NCBI GenBank assembly: GCA_043774625.1
Contig: JAYVTG010000043.1
Coordinates: forward strand, 1-31,208
Origin: JAAFIP01 sp043774625
GTDB lineage: Bacteria > Pseudomonadota > Gammaproteobacteria > Burkholderiales > Burkholderiaceae_C
Reading direction: 5' to 3'
DNA: 31,208 nucleotides
The notes beneath the pieces were generated by a model that saw nothing but the letters and a program-made list of their open reading frames with translations, did no database searches and was not told the DNA's origin. Positions 1 through 8,375 of this stretch are shown here, in pieces. The number at the start of each line of letters is the position of its first letter. Position 1 is the stretch's first letter. The position numbers and the translations under genes are program-made.

Positions 1-758
1 GTGAGCGTGGTCGGTGTCGCGGTTGTGTTGGTGAAGGTCACCGTGCCGGTCACCGTGGTGCCCACCTGGGCGTTGGCTGGCAGGGCCACCGTGGTGCTCA
101 CGTTAGTGATGCTAACGGTCAAAGTAGCCGTAACAGGCGCGGAGTTAGAACCCACCGATGTGGACAAGGAACCGCTTGGAATTGAGTTAGGGAAGGAGCC
201 GCCAGAGTTATTGGTTACAACGGCCGATACCGAACAACTACCTCCCGGCGGAATAGTTGCCCCACTGGATAAAGTCAAAAGCCCCGAACCAGCCGTAGCC
301 ACGGGCGTACCACCAGAACAGTTTGTCGCCGCAGCAGGAGTGGTGGCATTGACCAGTCCCAGAGGATACAGGTCTGTAAATGCTGATGTAAATGTAGCGG
401 TCGTAAGCGCATGTTGGTTGGTAAATGTAATAACCAACAAAGTAGTGCCACCAGCGTTAATTGATGCAGGACTGAACGTCTTACTTACTAACGGCAAACT
501 AGCTGCGACAGTATCAACGTCACTCGAAGAACACACGATAGGTGAAGTGCCCGTCACACATCCCGCTGTAGAGTTAGTATTCGTGACAGCAGCCGGAGGA
601 GTAATGGATGCCGTATTGGTGATTTGCGTTTGAGCAGAGGCGATTTGTGGAAAAAATTGGACAAACAGCAGCACGAGCGCGAGTACACAAAGACTCACGA
701 CCCGACGGATCGACAGCTGCAAAAGAGTGACCGGGTCTAAGACCCCGATATTCGACAA
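1..758 (-). CDS. Secreted DUF11/DUF7933-like repeat protein, N-terminal part (runs off left edge)
   Basis: The minus-strand frame is open from 758 to the window edge (about 252 codons) with no stop. I place the start at a TTG (758-756) because AGGA lies 8 nt upstream; nearer in-frame alternatives exist. Residues 1-42 form a signal peptide with a hydrophobic core and a cleavage site after IASA. The mature part is Thr/Ser/Asn/Val-rich beta-sandwich sequence with SKTFSPASINAGG (the hallmark of DUF7933/DUF11-type domains in Burkholderiales surface proteins) and a second module beginning near VSTTVALPANAQVG with VTGTVTFTNTT. Four cysteines are visible (GCVTG, IVCSS, NCSGG, SCSVS). The likely role is a secreted or surface-anchored adhesin-like protein. 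The plus strand over 1-633 is also open but reads as a low-complexity mirror. The remainder, including any anchor, is outside the window. Confidence 0.8.
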   Translation of the reverse strand, partial: MSNIGVLDPVTLLQLSIRRVVSLCVLALVLLFVQFFPQIASAQTQITNTASITPPAAVTNTNSTAGCVTGTSPIVCSSSDVDTVAASLPLVSKTFSPASINAGGTTLLVITFTNQHALTTATFTSAFTDLYPLGLVNATTPAAATNCSGGTPVATAGSGLLTLSSGATIPPGGSCSVSAVVTNNSGGSFPNSIPSGSLSTSVGSNSAPVTATLTVSITNVSTTVALPANAQVGTTVTGTVTFTNTTATPTTL

Positions 759-1260
759 CGAATATTTCCTAAAAGTGAAAACAATAATACCAATTACTAC
801 ATTTTATTGCCAAAATGAGAAGATATCCTAAAAAGTACTAGATGCCAATAAAAATAGAAACAAAATAGCGAAAAGCGTCACGTTAGCGACAACATGTGCA
901 TGCGATTTGTAATGTATAACCTAGCGATTCTATTGCAAGCTGTTGGCGGTGTTTGCTATTTTTGATTGTTTTTGACATTTGCTATTGACATCTTGCGCCA
1001 AAACTTAGGCAAATTACACCGATAGCCAGTGGCACAGAAAGAGGCCTAACCTCTAAAAGCAAATTGGCTTTTGAGAAATCTGCCACGTTGCGGTCGAGCA
1101 ACAAATTGTTGCAGCGCACAAAATTTTGACCAACTGCGACATGCAAGCCATAAAAGAGTAGCTGGCTTAGGAGCACAATACGCTGCACCTGAGCATCTGT
1201 AACCAGCAAAATCATCTCATCACAGACGGCACAGCACATCTGCGACACAGGACACCATCA
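759..1260. other. Intergenic region between divergent adhesin-like gene and kup
   Basis: About 500 bp with no convincing gene. The part from about 770 to 870 is AT-rich and should carry the promoter of the minus-strand secreted protein. A short minus-strand open frame (982-1248) has no recognisable domain and no good start context, so I do not call it. Two TTGACA-like hexamers occur near 971-990, but I cannot pair them with a convincing -10 box. GTG of kup is preceded by AGGA at 8 nt. Confidence 0.5.
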
Positions 1261-3129
1261 GTGCAAAGCACCAAAACATCATTACTTGCTCTTACGCTTA
1301 GCGCCATTGGCGTTGTTTATGGAGATATTGGCACCAGTGTTCTGTATGCTGTCAAAGAGGTTTTTGGGTCCGGGCATGTGCCCTTCACACCCGACAACGT
1401 ATATGGCGTACTCTCCATCTTCTTTTGGACACTCACAGTTATCGTGTCCATCAAGTACGTGGCTCTGGTGTTACGCGCTGACAACAATGGCGAAGGGGGA
1501 CTGATTGCCATGCTGGCGCTGGCTTCCATATCGGTCAAAGAACATCCTCGTTTGCGTAGAGCTCTTTTGATCATTGGCATCTTTGGCACCTGCCTGTTTT
1601 ATGGCGATGGCGTGATCACACCAGCCATTACGGTACTGTCAGCAGTTGAGGGGCTTGAAGTTATTTCGCCAGCATTTAAACAATATGTGGTGCCGCTGAC
1701 TTTGATCATCCTGTTTGGCTTGTTTTTAGTACAAAAACGCGGAACTGCAAGCATTGGCAAGTTTTTTGGCCCCATCACCTTAGTGTGGTTCGCTTCGATT
1801 GCCGTTTTAGGCATTACACACATCGTCACCAACCCAGCCATTTTGTGGGCCATGAGCCCGCACTACGCGCTGGGCTTTATGTGGCGCAACCCGGGTGTGA
1901 CCTTTATTATTTTAGGTGCCGTTATCTTGTGTGTGACGGGGGCGGAGGCCTTGTATGCTGACTTGGGACATTTTGGTAAACGCCCCATTCGACTGGCCTG
2001 GTTCACAGTGGTAATGCCAGCGCTAACTCTGAACTACTTCGGCCAAGGTGCACTTCTACTCAAAAATCCGGAAGCAGTTAAAAACCCTTTTTATCTGATG
2101 GCGCCGGAATGGGCTCTCATCCCCATGGTGGTACTGGCAACCCTGGCGTCCGTGATCGCATCACAGGCTTTGATCACCGGTGCTTTCAGCGTCACCAAGC
2201 AGGTCATTCAGCTAGGTTATCTGCCGCGGCTACAGATTTACCACACCAGTGTGCGCGACACTGGGCAAATTTACATCCCGTTCGTAAACTGGGGTTTGTT
2301 TGTAGCCATCGTGTTGGCGGTGGTGATGTTCAAGTCATCCAGCAATCTGGCTGCGGCCTATGGCATTGCGGTAACGACCGACATGCTCATCACCACCATC
2401 TTGGCATTTTTTGTGATTCGTTTCCACTGGAAGTACCCACTATGGCTGTGCGTGGCGGCAACGGGATGGTTTTTTATTGTGGACTTCACCTTTTGGGCTT
2501 CCAATCTGCTCAAGCTCTTTGATGGCGGATGGTTTCCGTTGGTCATCGGCGGCGCGATCTTCGTGCTGATGATGACCTGGAAACAAGGCAGAAATCTGTT
2601 GTCCAAAAAATTGCGTGAAGATGCAATTGATCTCAAGAGTTTTCTGGAATCTGTGTTTGTCATGCCCCCCACACGCGTAGAAGGCACAGCCGTATTTTTG
2701 ACCGGTGAAGTAGGCACTGTACCCAACGCCTTGCTGCATAACCTCAAACACAATAAAGTGCTGCACCGCCAAAACCTGTTTGTGACGGTACGCAGCCATG
2801 AAGTCCCCTGGATTGGGCTGGAGAAACGAGTATCCATTGAGTCGCTGGGGCACGACTGCTGGCAGGTAGTGCTGAACTTTGGCTTTAAAAATGACCCCGA
2901 TGTTCCTGAGGCCCTGCAAACAATCAAAGGTCGCGGCTGCGAGCTGGACGACATGACAACCAGCTACTTTTTGTCACGCGACACCGTCATTCCGACCATT
3001 GGCAGCGGCATGTCGCACTGGCGTGAAAAATTGTTTGCCCAAATGCACCATAACGCCAGAGCAGCGGCAGACTTTTTGAACCTGCCAAACAATGCAGTAG
3101 TAGAGCTGGGCTCAAAGATTGAGATTTAG
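1261..3129 (+). CDS. kup: Kup-family potassium uptake protein (K+/H+ symporter)
   Basis: 622 residues, the usual Kup length. It is an inner-membrane protein taking up K+ with protons. The N-terminus carries the Kup signature IGVVYGDIGTSVLYAVKEVF, followed by the RADNNGEGG motif and about twelve hydrophobic segments to residue ~450. The C-terminal ~170 residues are a hydrophilic cytoplasmic domain (TAVFLTGEVGTVPNALLHNL, typical of Kup). The GTG start is chosen because the family N-terminus begins here and AGGA lies 8 nt upstream. The next gene (benE-like) starts 43 nt after the stop across a perfect hairpin. The assignment is secure; only regulation is unknown. Confidence 0.96.
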   Translation: MQSTKTSLLALTLSAIGVVYGDIGTSVLYAVKEVFGSGHVPFTPDNVYGVLSIFFWTLTVIVSIKYVALVLRADNNGEGGLIAMLALASISVKEHPRLRRALLIIGIFGTCLFYGDGVITPAITVLSAVEGLEVISPAFKQYVVPLTLIILFGLFLVQKRGTASIGKFFGPITLVWFASIAVLGITHIVTNPAILWAMSPHYALGFMWRNPGVTFIILGAVILCVTGAEALYADLGHFGKRPIRLAWFTVVMPALTLNYFGQGALLLKNPEAVKNPFYLMAPEWALIPMVVLATLASVIASQALITGAFSVTKQVIQLGYLPRLQIYHTSVRDTGQIYIPFVNWGLFVAIVLAVVMFKSSSNLAAAYGIAVTTDMLITTILAFFVIRFHWKYPLWLCVAATGWFFIVDFTFWASNLLKLFDGGWFPLVIGGAIFVLMMTWKQGRNLLSKKLREDAIDLKSFLESVFVMPPTRVEGTAVFLTGEVGTVPNALLHNLKHNKVLHRQNLFVTVRSHEVPWIGLEKRVSIESLGHDCWQVVLNFGFKNDPDVPEALQTIKGRGCELDDMTTSYFLSRDTVIPTIGSGMSHWREKLFAQMHHNARAAADFLNLPNNAVVELGSKIEI

Positions 3130-3131
3130 TA

Positions 3132-3171
3132 ATGCAAATTAAACCTGTCACTATGCGGGTTTAATTTGCAT
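3132..3171 (+). promoter_or_regulatory. Perfect 14-bp hairpin abutting the benE start codon
   Basis: ATGCAAATTAAACC (3132-3145) and its exact reverse complement GGTTTAATTTGCAT (3158-3171) enclose a 12-nt loop. The left arm begins 3 nt after the kup stop and the right arm ends directly against the ATG of the next gene. No T-run follows, so it is not a textbook intrinsic terminator. It could be a bidirectional mRNA-stability structure, a translational attenuator that buries the start region of benE, or a protein-binding palindrome. Confidence 0.7.
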
Positions 3172-4359
3172 ATGCAGTTGCTCAAAATCCCCTCCAAAGA
3201 TTTCTCGTTGTCCGCTTTTAGCGCAGGCTTTGTCGCTGTACTGGTGGGCTTTACAAGTTCAGTAGCCATCGTGTTTCAGGCCGCGCTTGCGTTTAACGCC
3301 ACACCAGAGCAAATCACTTCCTGGATGTGGGCGCTGGGCCTAGGCATGGGTCTGTGTTCTTTGCTGCCCTCCTTGTGGTTACGCAAACCCGTGATGGTGG
3401 CATGGAGCACGCCCGGCGCTGCGGTATTGGCCGTCGCGGGAACCGGTTTTAGCATGGCAGAGGCAGTGGGCGCCTTCATGGTTTGCGCAGTGCTGATTAC
3501 CCTGTTGGGCATCACTGGCTGGTTTGAAAAGCTGATGAACCGCATTCCCTTGGCTATTGCTTCGGCATTACTGGCTGGTGTGCTGGCGCGTTTTGGCCTG
3601 CAGGCTTTTGCTGCTGCTCAAAGCGCCCTGCCCCTGGTGCTGTTAATGCTGCTTACTTACCTGCTGTGCAAACGCTTTTTAGCGCGTTATGCGATACCAT
3701 TGACTTTGCTGATTGCTATTATTTTTGTAGCTGTAAAGGGCCAATTGACGCTGGCAACTGTGCATTTATCCTTGGCAATGCCGGTATTCACCGCTCCCCT
3801 ATTCACTTGGAGCGCCGCCATCAGTCTGGCTTTGCCTTTGTTCGTGGTAACGATGGCCTCACAAAACCTTCCTGGCGTTGCCGCCATACGCGCCGCAGGT
3901 TATGACATGCCTTTGTCCAAGATCATCACCTTGACGGGTTTGGCCACGCTGGTGTTGGCTCCTTTCGGCGCATTTGCACTCAACCTGAGCGCTATCACCG
4001 CCGCCATCTGCATGGGCAAAGAAGCGCATCCAGACCCGGACAAGCGGTATATGGCATCCGCTGCATGCGGAGCCATTTACATCGCTATCGGATTATTCGG
4101 TACCGTGGTGACAGGCTTGCTTGGTGCCTTTCCCAAAGAACTGATTGTTGCCATTGCTGGCCTGGCTTTATTGGGCACGATCAGCGCAGGCTTGGCCACT
4201 GCGCTGAAAGACGAGACACACCGTGAGGCCGCCATCATCACTTTCCTCGTCACACTCAGTGGCGTGGTGATAGCCGGTATCGGTTCAGCGTTTTGGGGGG
4301 TAGTGGCAGGCGCGTTGGCGCTTTTTGTGCAAAACTTCAGGCGTTCTGTTGTTTCTTAA
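3172..4359 (+). CDS. benE: BenE-family benzoate/H+ symporter-like membrane protein
   Basis: 395 residues from ATG 3172 (a TTG two codons earlier is also possible). It is highly hydrophobic with about 11-12 membrane segments. It matches the BenE/YdcO family: N-terminal SAFSAGFVAVLVGFTSSVAIVFQ split around the segment, KPVMVAWSTPGAA, the central MASQNLPGVAAIRAAGYDMP motif, and AICMGKEAHPDPDKRY. The characterised E. coli homologue YdcO has no assigned substrate and Acinetobacter BenE transports benzoate, so the substrate here is uncertain. There is no aromatic catabolism gene nearby; the neighbours are kup and gshB. No Shine-Dalgarno is visible because the stem of the upstream hairpin occupies that position. 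Confidence 0.85.
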   Translation: MQLLKIPSKDFSLSAFSAGFVAVLVGFTSSVAIVFQAALAFNATPEQITSWMWALGLGMGLCSLLPSLWLRKPVMVAWSTPGAAVLAVAGTGFSMAEAVGAFMVCAVLITLLGITGWFEKLMNRIPLAIASALLAGVLARFGLQAFAAAQSALPLVLLMLLTYLLCKRFLARYAIPLTLLIAIIFVAVKGQLTLATVHLSLAMPVFTAPLFTWSAAISLALPLFVVTMASQNLPGVAAIRAAGYDMPLSKIITLTGLATLVLAPFGAFALNLSAITAAICMGKEAHPDPDKRYMASAACGAIYIAIGLFGTVVTGLLGAFPKELIVAIAGLALLGTISAGLATALKDETHREAAIITFLVTLSGVVIAGIGSAFWGVVAGALALFVQNFRRSVVS

Positions 4360-4389
4360 ATTTTCAGCCATTGCTACCAGATTGTTTTT

Positions 4390-5343
4390 ATGCATTTTCT
4401 TTTTATTGCTGACCCGCTAGAGTCCTTCCAAATCTATAAAGACACCACGTTTTCGATGATGCGTGAAGCGCAAAAACGCGGGCATACGCTGTCGGTGTGC
4501 GAACCTCAAGACATCCTCTGGCAACAAAGTGGTTACGTCACTGCCCAGGTGCGCGACATCACGCTTACAGGCAATCAAGTGGGGTGGTACCAAGCTTCTT
4601 CTCCAGCAAAACGTTCGCAAGCCATCAACGATTTTGGCGTCGTTATCATGCGCAAAGATCCGCCTTTTGACTCCGAATATTTCTATGCCACCCACTTGCT
4701 GGAGCAAGCCGAGCGCGAAGGCGCAAGGGTGTACAACAAGCCCCGCGCCCTGCGCGACCACCCCGAAAAGCTCGCCATCATGGAGTTTGCGCAGTTCATT
4801 GGCCCCACCCTGGTGACACGCAACGCGGGCGAGATCAAGCGCTTTCATGCGCAGCACCGCGACATTATCTTGAAACCTCTTGACGGCATGGGAGGCATGG
4901 GTATTTTTCGCGTGAAGGACGATGGACTGAATCTGGGCAGCATCATCGAGACGCTGAACAAGGACGGTGCGCAAAGTGTGATGGTGCAAAAATTTCTGCC
5001 CGACATCGTCCATGGCGACAAGCGCGTGCTGATTATTGGTGGCAAACCTGTGCCATTTTGTCTGGCGCGCATTCCGCAAGGCAACGAAGTGCGCGGTAAT
5101 CTGGCCGTGGGTGGCAAAGGTGTGGCGCAGGCCTTGTCGGTGCGTGATCGAGAAATTGCTGAAGCCATTGGCCCCGTGCTCGCAGCACGTGGCCTGCTAT
5201 TGGTGGGCCTGGACATTATTGGCGACAGCGTGACCGAGATCAATGTCACTAGCCCGACCTGTTTTCAAGAAATTACGGACCAAAAGGGCTTTGATGTTGC
5301 AAACTTTTTCATAGATGCTGTAGAAAATGCGGTGGCTGCGTAG
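4390..5343 (+). CDS. gshB: Glutathione synthetase
   Basis: 317 residues, full length for GshB. It joins gamma-glutamylcysteine and glycine with ATP in the second step of glutathione synthesis, in the cytoplasm. The start MHFLFIADPLESFQIYKDTTFSMM is the family N-terminus (quoted in two halves: MHFLFIADPLE and SFQIYKDTTF). The MRKDPPFDSEYFYATHLLE substrate-domain motif is followed by the ATP-grasp region with LKPLDGMGGMGIFR (glycine-rich loop), VMVQKFLPDI, GDKRVLIIGG, RGNLAVGGKG and EINVTSPTCFQEI near the C-terminus. It lies 30 nt after benE and is probably cotranscribed. No strong ribosome binding site is visible. Confidence 0.97.
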   Translation: MHFLFIADPLESFQIYKDTTFSMMREAQKRGHTLSVCEPQDILWQQSGYVTAQVRDITLTGNQVGWYQASSPAKRSQAINDFGVVIMRKDPPFDSEYFYATHLLEQAEREGARVYNKPRALRDHPEKLAIMEFAQFIGPTLVTRNAGEIKRFHAQHRDIILKPLDGMGGMGIFRVKDDGLNLGSIIETLNKDGAQSVMVQKFLPDIVHGDKRVLIIGGKPVPFCLARIPQGNEVRGNLAVGGKGVAQALSVRDREIAEAIGPVLAARGLLLVGLDIIGDSVTEINVTSPTCFQEITDQKGFDVANFFIDAVENAVAA

Positions 5344-5402
5344 CCATTTGGTAACATCCATGCCACACTAGATATCCTTTTGTTAACCTTTTTGGAGATT
5401 TC

Positions 5403-6023
5403 ATGAAGAAAATTATTCTTGTTCCCCTGTTACTGTTGAGCAGCTTCGCTTTTGCCCAAACCCTGACCGGCCTGCAGCTAGACAAAGCTGCCGTGCAAAC
5501 CGGCCAAGCAGTTCAAGCTACTGTGGGGCTTGAAGGCACCACCGCCAATTGCGGCCTGAGCCTGGACTGGGGTGATGGCACACCCGACAATATCAAGATC
5601 GAAAAAGCCGACCAAATGCCCTACAAGGCAAGCCATACTTACGCCAAACCAGGTGAGTACAAAGTCAATATTTCTGGCAAAAAAGTGACCTCACATCTGC
5701 CATGCGTTGGTAAAAGCCATACATCTGTAGTCAAAGTGACGGCTCCAGCACCAGTAGCCGCCGCACCTGCTGCCGCACCAGCCTCTGCCCCTCTTGTAGC
5801 TGCCCCGGTAGCCAAAGCTGCTCCCGCTGCCGTAGCCACCGCCGCTGGTTCTAGCTGCCCTGCAGGCTGGAAGCTCAATGCCAAGTCAGTCAACAAAAAG
5901 ACCAAAGCATTTACTTGCATGGCTAAACCTGGTACTGCGGTACCCGCAGCCAGCATTGAATGCCCAGGCGACCTGAGCTATTTTGAGAACGGCAAGAAAG
6001 GCATGTTGGGCTGCCGTCCGTAA
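5403..6023 (+). CDS. Secreted PKD-like protein with Ala/Pro linker and Cys-containing C-terminal module
   Basis: 206 residues with ATG preceded by GGAG. Residues 1-18 are a signal peptide ending AFA-Q. Residues ~20-112 look like one PKD/Ig-type beta-sandwich (LDWGDGTPD, then SHTYAKPGEYKVNISG). The stretch ~113-148 is an Ala/Pro-rich flexible linker, and ~149-206 is a small module with four cysteines (SSCPAGW, FTCMAKP, IECPGD, LGCRP), likely disulfide-bonded in the periplasm. It stands alone between gshB and a strong terminator. Function is unknown; PKD folds commonly mediate binding. Confidence 0.8.
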   Translation: MKKIILVPLLLLSSFAFAQTLTGLQLDKAAVQTGQAVQATVGLEGTTANCGLSLDWGDGTPDNIKIEKADQMPYKASHTYAKPGEYKVNISGKKVTSHLPCVGKSHTSVVKVTAPAPVAAAPAAAPASAPLVAAPVAKAAPAAVATAAGSSCPAGWKLNAKSVNKKTKAFTCMAKPGTAVPAASIECPGDLSYFENGKKGMLGCRP

Positions 6024-6046
6024 TTCGCTTTTTTCTAAGGCCCATG

Positions 6047-6080
6047 AGGCTGACTGCTGCACGGTGGTCAGCCTTTTTTT
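6047..6080 (+). terminator. Rho-independent terminator
   Basis: AGGCTGAC (6047-6054) pairs with GTCAGCCT (6067-6074) around a 12-nt loop, followed by a T-run to 6080. It lies 24 nt after the secreted PKD-like gene and ends the plus-strand cluster facing the convergent yafJ-like gene. Confidence 0.9.
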
Positions 6081-6135
6081 ATTAGATCGCCAAGTTTTCC
6101 GCCTTATCTAGCGAAAAGCTCTGCGGGTGCGGTAC

Positions 6136-6942
6136 TTAGCGCGAAGCGGACACCGCACTCACGCACTGCCCATCGACAAATACCTCCAGCGTGCCCACCG
6201 CCATCGCCGTCCACACTTCATCCGTTGTCAGAGGCTGGGTCACCACCACGGCTACACGATCCGTTGGCTGGGCTAGTTCTGCAAAGTTCACCCGTACATC
6301 GTCGTCGGTCAGTTGTGCATGGGCAAAGGGGTGGGCACGCTGCACGTAATACAGACTGGTACTGGCGTATGCCCACAGCGCCTGACCATTGGACAACAAA
6401 AAGTTGAACGTACCGTGCGGTGCAATTTTGGCGGCCAGTTCACGCAGCGTCAGTGTTAGCTCATGCACGCTGGGCACGCCTGCATGCGACTTGGCCAGTT
6501 CTTGCATGATGTAAGCGAAAGCCAGCTCGCTGTCGGTCGTACCTACAGGCCGAAAGCTGCCGTGCAGGCGTGGCGCAAAGTTTTTCAAGTCGCCATTGTG
6601 CGCAAACACCCAGTAGCGGCCCCACAGCTCGCGCACAAAAGGGTGCGTATTTTGCAGCGCTACCACGCCTTGCGTCGCCTTGCGGATATGGGCAATCACG
6701 TTGCGGCTTTTGATGGGGTAGCGGCTGATGAGCTGCGCCACAGGTGATGTAGCCGCGCTGGTGTGGTCTACAAAATGGCGCAGGCCTTTGCCCTCTTCGC
6801 CAGCGTTGTTTCCACCTTCAAAAAACGCGACGCCCCAACCGTCCGAATGCTGATCTGTTACGCCACCACGTTGCGCAAAGCCTGTAAAGCTGAACGTGAT
6901 GTCCGTTGGCGCATTGCAGTTCATTCCTAGCAGTTGGCACAT
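6136..6942 (-). CDS. yafJ: Class II glutamine amidotransferase, YafJ-like
   Basis: 268 residues. The start MCQLLGMNCN leaves Cys2 as the N-terminal nucleophile after Met removal, as in all class II (Ntn) glutaminases. Other family motifs are RGGVTDQHSDGWGVAFFEG, VIAHIRKATQG, HPFVRELWGR, FAHNGDL and VGTTDSELAF. The glutaminase domain stands alone with no synthase domain, as in YafJ/Gat-II proteins. The physiological acceptor is unknown for most of this family. It lies downstream of proA, separated by an intergenic repeat copy. The family call is firm and the exact function is not. Confidence 0.9.
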   Translation of the reverse strand: MCQLLGMNCNAPTDITFSFTGFAQRGGVTDQHSDGWGVAFFEGGNNAGEEGKGLRHFVDHTSAATSPVAQLISRYPIKSRNVIAHIRKATQGVVALQNTHPFVRELWGRYWVFAHNGDLKNFAPRLHGSFRPVGTTDSELAFAYIMQELAKSHAGVPSVHELTLTLRELAAKIAPHGTFNFLLSNGQALWAYASTSLYYVQRAHPFAHAQLTDDDVRVNFAELAQPTDRVAVVVTQPLTTDEVWTAMAVGTLEVFVDGQCVSAVSASR

Positions 6943-6956
6943 TTTTATATCACAGT

Positions 6957-7012
6957 GCTATGTAAGTAATAGCTGTTAACGCAGTATTCACGCTGGCAAA
7001 TAGCCTATTTTC
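6957..7012 (+). repeat. Interspersed element copy 1 (intergenic, yafJ/proA)
   Basis: Forward-oriented copy beginning GCTATG, with AATAGCTG, GCAGTATTCACGCTGGC and AAATAGCCTATTTT. It aligns end to end with the copy in leuS and the copy at 29283. It fills most of the 83-bp gap between proA and yafJ, showing that the family also inserts outside genes. Confidence 0.75.
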
Positions 7013-7025
7013 TTGCGAAACAGCA

Positions 7026-8318
7026 TCAAGTTCTGATTTCACCATCACCAACCACCACATATTTGAGCGAGGTGAGTCCTTCTATCCCCACAGGGCCGCG
7101 TGCGTGAAACTTGTCGGTGCTGATGCCAATCTCAGCGCCCAGGCCAAACTCAAACCCGTCGGCAAAGCGCGGGCTGGTGTTGACCATCACGCTGGCCGAA
7201 TCGACCTCACGCAAAAAACGCTGGGCATGCTGGTGGTTGTTGGTGATGATGGCGTCGGTGTGGTGTGAAGAGTAATGGTTGATGTGGGCAATGGCCTCGT
7301 CCAAACCGGCAACCACCTTGATGCTGATGATGGGTGCGAGGTATTCTTCAAACCAGTCTTGCTCGGTTGCCAGCACTATGTTTGCTATATTTTTAAGAGC
7401 TTTCTGCGCATGTAACACGCTGGCTGCAGCCGCATCGCAGCGCATTTCTACACCTTTGGCAGCGTAGATGGCAGCAATTTGGGGTAAAAATTCTGCTGCG
7501 GCATCTTGCGCTACTAGCAAGCCTTCTATCGCGTTGCACGGGCTGTATTTTTGCGTCTTGGCGTTGTCGGCAATCTTTACCGCCATGGCCATGTCGCAGT
7601 TTGCGTCCACATACACGTGGCAGTTACCGTCCAAATGCTTGATGACAGGCACCTTGGCACCTGCGCTGATGCGTTCAATCAACCCCTTGCCGCCACGCGG
7701 AATAATCACGTCCACATACTGCGGCATGGCGATAAGCTGGTCCACAGCCGCGCGGTCCGTGGTGGGCACCAGTTGCACCACATCTTCGGGCAAACCGCTC
7801 GCGCGTAAGGCTTGGCGCACCAGGGTGGCCAAGGCGCGGTTGGACTCAATCGCCTCTGAGCCACCGCGCAAAATGCAGGCGTTACCGCTCTTGATGGACA
7901 GGGACGCGGCTTCAATCGTTACATTCGGACGGCTTTCGTAGACCATGCCGAAAACACCAATCGGCACGCGCATTTGCCCCACGCGAATGCCGCTGGGTTG
8001 CTGGCGCAGTGACGTGATTTCGCCAATGATGTCGGGCATGCTGGCAAGCTGTTCGCAGCCTTGGGCGCAGGTTTCCAGCACTTGGGGCGTGAGTTTGAGG
8101 CGATCAATCATCGGCTCGCTCAGGCCATTGGCCGTAGCACGCTCAATGTCTTTGGCGTTGTCTACTTGCAAGGCCTGCACGTTAGCGCGCAGCAAGGCGG
8201 CCAGCGTGCGTAACGCTATACTTTTAGTAGCTGCTGGCGCACGCGCCATGCTGGCAGAAGCGGTTTTTGCCTGCAAACCCAAGGTTTGCATCAACTCGGT
8301 AGTAGAAATAGCGTTCAT
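7026..8318 (-). CDS. proA: Gamma-glutamyl phosphate reductase
   Basis: 430 residues. NADPH-dependent reduction of gamma-glutamyl phosphate to glutamate semialdehyde, second step of proline synthesis, cytoplasmic. Aldehyde-dehydrogenase-fold motifs: PIGVFGMVYESRPNVTIEAA (residues 119-138), NACILRGGSEA, IIPRGGKGLI, VPVIKHLDGNCHVYVD, catalytic Cys261 in YSPCNAIEGLLV, and FGLGAEIGISTDKFHARGP split around the C-terminus. The gene lies at the end of the leuS-lptE-holA-proA run, 87 bp after holA. Residues ~17-36 and ~297-312 are encoded by copies of the interspersed element described elsewhere, both away from the active-site cysteine and both in the same frame. Confidence 0.96.
   Translation of the reverse strand: MNAISTTELMQTLGLQAKTASASMARAPAATKSIALRTLAALLRANVQALQVDNAKDIERATANGLSEPMIDRLKLTPQVLETCAQGCEQLASMPDIIGEITSLRQQPSGIRVGQMRVPIGVFGMVYESRPNVTIEAASLSIKSGNACILRGGSEAIESNRALATLVRQALRASGLPEDVVQLVPTTDRAAVDQLIAMPQYVDVIIPRGGKGLIERISAGAKVPVIKHLDGNCHVYVDANCDMAMAVKIADNAKTQKYSPCNAIEGLLVAQDAAAEFLPQIAAIYAAKGVEMRCDAAAASVLHAQKALKNIANIVLATEQDWFEEYLAPIISIKVVAGLDEAIAHINHYSSHHTDAIITNNHQHAQRFLREVDSASVMVNTSPRFADGFEFGLGAEIGISTDKFHARGPVGIEGLTSLKYVVVGDGEIRT
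7384..7430 (+). repeat. Interspersed element copy 2 (inside proA)
   Basis: Plus strand: GCTATATTTTTAAGAGC, then TGCGCATG and ACACGCTGGC in the same order and spacing as the intergenic copies. proA reads it on the opposite strand as ASVLHAQKALKNIAN (residues ~300-313). Confidence 0.7.
8215..8280 (+). repeat. Interspersed element copy 3 (5' part of proA)
   Basis: Plus strand: GCTATACTTTTAGTAGCTGC, GGCGCACGCGCCATGCTGGC and a terminal GGTTTTTGCC. proA reads it as KTASASMARAPAATKSIA (residues ~18-35), in the same frame as the other proA copy. Confidence 0.65.
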
Positions 8319-8375
8319 AGGCGCATTTTCTCACTTTTGGGCAACGCTGCTTTTTTGGCCAGATCGTTTGCCAGA

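Noticed and set aside
1..633. Plus-strand open frame of 210 codons
   Set aside because: Val/Thr/Pro-rich mirror of the minus-strand secreted protein, which has a signal peptide, ribosome site and recognisable repeats.
982..1248. Minus-strand open frame of 88 codons upstream of kup
   Set aside because: No domain, no good start context and unusual composition; treated as chance.
2358..2954. Long minus-strand open frame inside kup
   Set aside because: Antisense shadow of a well-supported gene, with no domain.
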